A stretch of DNA of 64,000 bases from Pectobacterium sp. PL152 (GTDB lineage: Bacteria; Pseudomonadota; Gammaproteobacteria; Enterobacterales; Enterobacteriaceae). The stretch lies in contig CP091064.1 in NCBI GenBank assembly GCA_021907015.1, positions 2,604,001 to 2,668,000 of the forward strand, written 5' to 3'. The translations under genes and the position numbers were made by a program. The first letter of the stretch is position 1; every line of letters starts with the position of its first letter. Below, piece after piece: positions 60,158-64,000 of the stretch. The notes below the pieces were generated by a model, which saw only the letters and a program-made list of their open reading frames with translations, searched no databases and was not told where the DNA came from.

Positions 60158-60709
60158 ATGGTTATGTTGGGGAAAATGCTGCTGATAGGAATGGGCGCGG
60201 TATTGCTTAGCGGATGTTCGGTCGCAACCTATAGCCATAAGCTGGAAGATTATCAGGGTGCTGATCGTGTGGGTATCACGTTCGATAATCGCAATCTCGA
60301 CTATATTCGCGTTTATCCGACGACTGACAGATGTATTAATATTGATGCACCAGAAAATGGCTATACCAATAATGCATTTGGGTTCCAAACCAAACTCAAT
60401 AATAAAGAACTCGGTTTCCCGGCTATTCCAGAAACACCAACGATGATTCGTGAATTTTGGGTCAGCGCACAACACAATATTGCAGTCAGAATGATTGCTG
60501 CGAATGGCGGATTTAGTACCGTGACCTTTAAGCCCGTGATGGGGAATTACTATTATGTTACTGGTAAATTTGTTGATGCTTATTCGCCACGCCGCATTGA
60601 AGTCTACGAAGTGTTCAAGACGGAAAAAGGCTACTACGACCGCCGCCCCGTCAAAGATTTGATGCTGAAAAACTGCGGTGGATTTGATTCCAGAGTGCAT
60701 AAGTTTTAA
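60158..60709 (+). CDS. Predicted lipoprotein of unknown function
   Basis: 183 residues with a lipoprotein signal: LLIGMGAVLLSGCSVATYS, lipidated Cys near residue 20. The mature part is beta-rich and aromatic (DNRNLDYIRVYP, GNYYYVTGKFVDAYSPR) with two more Cys (DRCINI, LKNCGG). The family is not recognised. ATG 60158 follows AAAGGTAAGGG; ATG 60164 is possible. Convergent with another lipoprotein gene at 60757. Confidence 0.75.
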   Translation: MVMLGKMLLIGMGAVLLSGCSVATYSHKLEDYQGADRVGITFDNRNLDYIRVYPTTDRCINIDAPENGYTNNAFGFQTKLNNKELGFPAIPETPTMIREFWVSAQHNIAVRMIAANGGFSTVTFKPVMGNYYYVTGKFVDAYSPRRIEVYEVFKTEKGYYDRRPVKDLMLKNCGGFDSRVHKF

Positions 60710-60756
60710 TGCTGCTACTCGGCCAGACGCGATCTGTCTGGCCGCCTTCACTATGT

Positions 60757-61314
60757 TTAGGTGAGCTGTTTCCCGGAAAACGTGCCGGCATACCAGGCAT
60801 CCATCACCGACAGCAGATTTTTCACTTCTTCGACGGTCAGACCGTAAGAATCCGCGTTTTCATGCGGTTTAACGACGAGCAGCGGAACATCGGCACGCGT
60901 GTGCAGGTAATCGAACTGATATTCCACCTCCGTGTTGTAAAACAGACTTCCGCCAACGTTTCCGGCTTTGCGTAATTGCTTGATCTGTTTATCTTGCGCA
61001 TTCGGATCTTCTGCCCAAATCAGGAAATCACGCAGCGGCTGCGTCTGGCGCGAAAAATCATCACGCGTGAAGCCGAAATAGGCATAACGCTTCCCTACCA
61101 CTAACGCAATTTTGCTCTTATCGTCAGTAATTCTGACGTTAAAAGATCGCTTATCCACGGTGCAGTCACGAAACTGTGGTTTGTAATCACAGGCAGAAAG
61201 ATTCTCGGCTTCATAGACTTCATAAAGGCGCATTGTGGCGTATTTATCGAAGGTGGTGAGCGCCTGACAGCCGGTTAACGCAAGAAGAATGACGGGGAGG
61301 ACGAGGTAACGCAT
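60757..61314 (-). CDS. Predicted lipoprotein of unknown function
   Basis: 185 residues starting MRYLVLPVILLALTGCQAL; the lipobox LTGC puts the lipid on Cys16. The mature part has two Cys in SACDYKPQFRDCTVD that may pair. The open frame extends upstream to 61407, but its N-terminus there is not signal-like, so I placed the start at 61314. No strong Shine-Dalgarno. Family not recognised. Confidence 0.75.
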   Translation of the reverse strand: MRYLVLPVILLALTGCQALTTFDKYATMRLYEVYEAENLSACDYKPQFRDCTVDKRSFNVRITDDKSKIALVVGKRYAYFGFTRDDFSRQTQPLRDFLIWAEDPNAQDKQIKQLRKAGNVGGSLFYNTEVEYQFDYLHTRADVPLLVVKPHENADSYGLTVEEVKNLLSVMDAWYAGTFSGKQLT

Positions 61315-61403
61315 GGCGGTTGTTTTCCCTGTTTTGTTGCGGGTGGAGATGTTCCTGAGATGGTGTTCAGTGATGTTTTTTGCATCGACATTGTTGATAA
61401 CCA

Positions 61404-61631
61404 TCATAATTTTCCATTGAACATGTCGATAGTTTCGTCTTTATTCAAATCATTAAAATTATCTGGGGCTGAAACCTGTCCCTTCACGAAACCAATGCGT
61501 GGTACTTGCTCAATAACGGGAGGAGAAACGATAGTGCTGTGGGCGATCAGATGGTCTTCACTTGCTTGAGATACCCGATTGATAATTTTAGAGAAATGTG
61601 GTTTTCCCTCGTGATGGTTCACCTTTTCCAT
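61404..61631 (-). CDS. Orphan Phd/YefM-like antitoxin
   Basis: A 75-residue protein starting MEKVNHHEGKPHFSKIINRV at 61631, right after GGAGGATTA. The N-terminus matches the Phd/YefM pattern (HEAKTHLSKLL-RV) and the C-terminus RIGFVKGQVSAPDNFNDLNK, then DETIDMF, matches the toxin-binding tail of Phd antitoxins of VapC/PIN-type pairs. An ATG overlaps its stop (61407), where a toxin would begin, but that frame (MMVINNVDAKNI) is not a PIN protein. Paired operators lie upstream. Probably the survivor of a lost toxin-antitoxin pair. Confidence 0.65.
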   Translation of the reverse strand: MEKVNHHEGKPHFSKIINRVSQASEDHLIAHSTIVSPPVIEQVPRIGFVKGQVSAPDNFNDLNKDETIDMFNGKL

Positions 61632-61771
61632 TAATCCTCCGAAGCATTGAGCCGAACTTTCAAAAAAGTCGGTTTTATGAATGAGCCTACTGATGGTGGA
61701 AAAATGGGTCAATCATCTGACGGATGAAAACGTGGGATGGTTTTGGCGTTGCATCCATTCGGTTAAGAAAG

Positions 61772-61789
61772 ATGGGACTGTATTCCCAT
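61772..61789. promoter_or_regulatory. Operator-like palindrome A upstream of the Phd-like antitoxin
   Basis: ATGGGActgtatTCCCAT. It is paired with an almost identical palindrome 31 bases away; the two also form a long inverted repeat with each other (17 of 18 matches). Confidence 0.6.
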
Positions 61790-61802
61790 AATACTGGCAA
61801 AA

Positions 61803-61820
61803 ATGGGAATATAGTCCCAT
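61803..61820. promoter_or_regulatory. Operator-like palindrome B upstream of the Phd-like antitoxin
   Basis: ATGGGAatatagTCCCAT. With palindrome A this is the arrangement expected for autoregulation of a toxin-antitoxin operon. Confidence 0.6.
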
Positions 61821-61888
61821 TTTTGCGAGATTTGCTGTCTGGTTACGAAATCTAAAGTAGAGGTTAGAGGCAACAACTTAACAGTTTG

Positions 61889-62215
61889 TCATGTGTTTCT
61901 CTCATTTTTCACCAACGCCAAAACCTCTGCTCTTTTCTCCGGTGATAGCGCCAAAAACGCTAACATCATTTCGGCTAACTCATCGTTCTCGGTATAGAAG
62001 TACGCAAGCGGTACGTCTAGCGCTTCTGCCAACTGCTGGGCAGTTTCAATACTTGCTTCGTGGACGCCTTTCTCATAGCGATTGATGCGTGTAACAGCAA
62101 CGAATTCATCGATACCAGCAGCGATGCCGAGCTTTTTCTGCGATAAGCCTTTTGCTAGGCGAGCCTGTTTTAGCCGTTGGCAGAAAATGTCATGGTAATT
62201 TTGTCTTGTCATCAT
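61889..62215 (-). CDS. XRE-family HTH repressor (copy 1, intact)
   Basis: A 108-residue regulator with an N-terminal cro/C1-type HTH (QRLKQARLAKGLSQKKLGIAAG, EFVAVTRINRYEKGVHEAS) and a short C-terminal part (DVPLAYFYTENDELAEMML). The start at 62215 is directly beside an ACTACGA-gaa-TCGTAGT palindrome, so it should repress itself and perhaps the divergent Ner-like gene. A second, frameshifted copy about 65 percent identical by eye lies at 62587-62903. Confidence 0.88.
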   Translation of the reverse strand: MMTRQNYHDIFCQRLKQARLAKGLSQKKLGIAAGIDEFVAVTRINRYEKGVHEASIETAQQLAEALDVPLAYFYTENDELAEMMLAFLALSPEKRAEVLALVKNERNT

Positions 62216-62216
62216 G

Positions 62217-62268
62217 ACTACGAGAATCGTAGTTTTTTCTTGAGCTAGATACTACGAATAACGTAGTA
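62217..62268. promoter_or_regulatory. Paired operators of XRE copy 1
   Basis: ACTACGA-gaa-TCGTAGT (62217-62233) and TACTACG-aataa-CGTAGTA (62250-62268), with centres 34 bases apart, in the divergent promoter region between XRE copy 1 and the Ner-like gene. Confidence 0.7.
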
Positions 62269-62312
62269 TTAGTAGTGCATGTTCCTTTAATGATGAACAG
62301 TTAGGAGGTTAG

Positions 62313-62571
62313 ATGAAAAAGGATTGGCACAAAGCGGATATCATTGCTGCCTTACACAAGAAAAAGTACGTCAATGGCCGCGCTTTCACGTTCTGTAGGT
62401 TTGAGTTCGTCAACGCTGGCAAATGTATTAACGCGACCTTGGCCTAAAGGAGAATGGCTGGTTGCAGGCGCACTTGGGATACATCCCGCCGAAATCTGGC
62501 CGAGCCGTTATTATGATATGGAGGGGAGTTTGCTTGATCGAAAAGCGAAGATAAGAGGCGATAAAACGTAA
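62313..62571 (+). pseudogene. Ner-like/SfsB-like DNA-binding protein, frameshifted
   Basis: The product starts MKKDWHKADIIAALHKK at 62313 after TTAGGAGGTTAG. The A5 run at 62361-62365 has one A too many; with A4 it continues STSMAALSRSVGLSSSTLANVLTRPWPKGEW and ends at 62571, 85 residues. E. coli SfsB (Nlp) has the same WHPADIIAGLRKKGTSMAA and WPKGE landmarks. Related proteins are phage Mu Ner-type repressors. It is divergent from XRE copy 1 and shares its operators. Confidence 0.75.
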
Positions 62572-62586
62572 TGGATTTCTGGATAA

Positions 62587-62903
62587 CTATTTATTTTTCA
62601 GTGAGTTGATTATAGTTTTTTGCTCTGATGCTGATTGCTCTGCAAATGTCAGAATCATTTTTGCCAGGTTATCATCAGCGGCATAGAAATAGGCGAGAGG
62701 AACATCTAGCGCTTCAGCTAAACGGCTGGCGGTGACGAGATTGGCCTCATGCACACCTTTCTCATAACGGTTAATTCGGGCGCTTGCTACGAACTCATCA
62801 ATTCCGGCTGCAATGCCCAGCCCTTTCTGAGACAGCCCCTTAACAATCGGGCATCCTTGAGACGTTGACTGAAAATATCACGATGTTGCTGACGAGTATT
62901 CAT
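62587..62903 (-). pseudogene. XRE-family HTH repressor (copy 2), frameshifted
   Basis: The product begins MNTRQQHRDIFSQRLKDARL at 62903; one base is missing near 62837-62846, after which the frame continues KGLSQKGLGIAAGIDEFVA to LKNK (62587), 105 residues when corrected. It aligns along its whole length with copy 1. Its start also abuts an ACTACGA palindrome. Either it is a decayed duplicate or the missing base is an error. Confidence 0.8.
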
Positions 62904-62904
62904 A

Positions 62905-62955
62905 ACTACGATATTCGTAGGTATGAAAGATCTTAGATACTACGTATATCGTAGT
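62905..62955. promoter_or_regulatory. Paired operators of XRE copy 2
   Basis: ACTACGA-tat-TCGTAG (62905-62920) and ACTACG-tatat-CGTAGT (62939-62955, approximate ends), centres 34 bases apart, the same spacing as at copy 1. Confidence 0.7.
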
Positions 62956-62969
62956 TATTGATTAGTGAT

Positions 62970-62996
62970 AACCCCACCTTCTAGGAAGGTGGGGTT
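62970..62996. repeat. Perfect 11-bp stem hairpin
   Basis: AACCCCACCTT-ctagg-AAGGTGGGGTT. It lies just past the second operator pair with no gene to terminate and no U-tract; it resembles the subterminal hairpins of IS200/IS605-type elements or REP units. Confidence 0.5.
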
Positions 62997-63426
62997 GATG
63001 ACATCACATGTCTTTGTTATTTACCGATTCAATGTCTCGATAAAAATGCATTTTTTAAACATATGTAGTGAAGTCTGGATAAGCCTTTTATCAATTCCTA
63101 GAGCTTTCTTCTCAAAGTTAGCTGATGGAAGGTGTCTCTGCGCAGGCATTAGATAATTCACTAGCAGCATTCGCTGAATTTGAGTGTTGGGTAATATTGT
63201 TAAATAATAGTAGGGGGTAAATAAAGACTGATATGAGATAAGTCTGCCTTATACGGTCAGGTGTTCATAAAAATAAATTAAAACAATATGATAAATAATT
63301 TTCGAATGAGAGACGTTAATAAAAACCGAGTTGGTTTATGGTATCATGCTAATAATTTATAATTTTATTATTCCGGTTGTTTATTGTTTTATCTTGATAT
63401 ACTCCTATATGAACAAGGAGGTGAGA
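62997..63426. other. AT-rich region without recognisable genes
   Basis: About 430 bases of low-GC sequence between the hairpin and a tiny frame at 63427. I see no gene, only scattered A/T runs and possible promoter elements (TATACT near 63398). Confidence 0.4.
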
Positions 63427-63498
63427 GTGATTGGCTTCAAAAAAACATTTTTCTATGAGACGAAACTTGTCTCTTCAATAAATATAATTTATTTTTAA
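63427..63498 (+). CDS. Possible 23-residue small protein
   Basis: GTG at 63427 follows AAGGAGGTGAGA, one of the best Shine-Dalgarno sequences in the window, and opens a frame VIGFKKTFFYETKLVSSINI ending at TAA 63498. An alternative start is GTG 63421. I do not recognise it. It could be a leader peptide or chance in AT-rich DNA. Confidence 0.25.
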   Translation: MIGFKKTFFYETKLVSSINIIYF

Positions 63499-63646
63499 TG
63501 ATAGGTTGAGTAACAACAAGCTAATCTATTTTAGTCTCAAGGTAGAAAAAACAATGGACTACTTAGATCTATTGGATACCATTTTATAATTTTTGCATTT
63601 TAGGAAAAATATTCCTCCTCATTAATTTCTATCAGTATTACATGGG

Positions 63647-64000
63647 ATGAAGAAATTGAAAATGATTCGTGCAAGCTTGCTTGGTGAGCAGACAGCAGAA
63701 AATGATGGGAAGCTTTTACTTGAGAATTTTATTGAAACACCTGAATATCGTTCGGTAATTGAGACCAAAGATAGTACTGTCGTTGTTGGACGACGAGGGA
63801 CAGGAAAGAGTGCGATGTTTGCAAAATTGTCCAATCACTGGGGCAGTCAAAAGCTACTAATATAATAGCAATAGCTCCGGAGGATTATCAAACCATTGGT
63901 TTTAGAGGGTTGTTTAAAATATTTGAGAAGAAATATTCTTATGTTCGAACAGTAGCAAAAATTGCATGGAAATATGGAATGTTAATGGAGATTTTAGAAC
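63647..64000 (+). CDS. P-loop ATPase (partial at right edge, one frameshift)
   Basis: The frame MKKLKMIRASLLGEQTAEND leads to a clear Walker A, VVVGRRGTGKSAMFAKL, near residue 50. One base seems missing at about 63838-63850; the frame then continues KATNIIAIAPEDYQTIGFRG to the window end. An alternative start is ATG 63662. The context (low GC, next to regulators and remnants) and the early GRRGTGKSA Walker A resemble stand-alone ATPases found in defence loci (Sll1717-type), but only the first 120 residues are visible, so the family is uncertain. Confidence 0.6.

Overview
The window looks like a chromosomal segment of a soft-rot enterobacterium, most likely Pectobacterium. Most proteins closely resemble Escherichia coli counterparts (GlyQS, MtlADR, XylBAFGHR, SodA, FdhD, AldB, ArgG, AldA). 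The window also holds a LuxI/LuxR pair of the Pectobacterium ExpI/ExpR (CarI) type and a carbohydrate esterase family 8 pectinesterase-like gene. All assignments rest on reading the sequence and on recalled family knowledge; no database search was run.

Layout. 0-6.5 kb: end of a peptide-type ABC transporter (permease cut by the left edge; its binding protein has a stop codon in the signal peptide), ghrB, a chemoreceptor, yiaC and a frameshifted tag. 6.5-19.5 kb: TauE/SafE exporter, glyQS, yiaF-like lipoprotein, the mannitol operon mtlADR behind three CRP sites, yibL, a second chemoreceptor, and sodA. 19.7-34.8 kb: fdhD, aldB, a WecH-like acyltransferase, the xylose locus (xylBA divergent from xylFGH, then xylR), a DJ-1/PfpI protein and argG. 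Copies of a repeat with TATACCC ends lie between several of these genes; one is a chain of a dozen small perfect hairpins and another supplies the last codons of xylA.

35-44.1 kb: the quorum-sensing pair expI and expR (convergent, overlapping), a CE8 esterase, an FtrA-type regulator divergent from a rhodanese, a zinc-dependent phospholipase C-like gene with a lipoprotein, and a GC-rich lysR/MFS pair that looks imported. This stretch has about 15 single-base indels, mostly in homopolymers, and breaks expI, expR, the esterase, the phospholipase and the MFS gene. Assembly error and real decay cannot be separated from the sequence alone.

44.7-52.9 kb: eight tightly coupled, fully intact genes encode a ketoacyl synthase III-like enzyme, an extended SDR reductase, a metallo-beta-lactamase-fold hydrolase, an adenylate-forming enzyme, a PAP2 phosphatase, a sterol-desaturase-type hydroxylase and two paralogous membrane fatty-acid desaturases. 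I recognise no described pathway with this gene set; it is the best candidate here for an undescribed system, probably making an unsaturated or hydroxylated lipid product by chemistry resembling the Ole (OleA/OleD/OleC) route.

52.9-64 kb: envelope proteins of unknown function, aldA and a frameshifted lldD (lactaldehyde to lactate to pyruvate), an AI-2E family membrane protein, small lipoproteins, an orphan Phd-like antitoxin with paired operators, two related XRE repressor modules sharing the same paired operators, a Ner-like regulator, and the start of a P-loop ATPase gene cut by the right edge.
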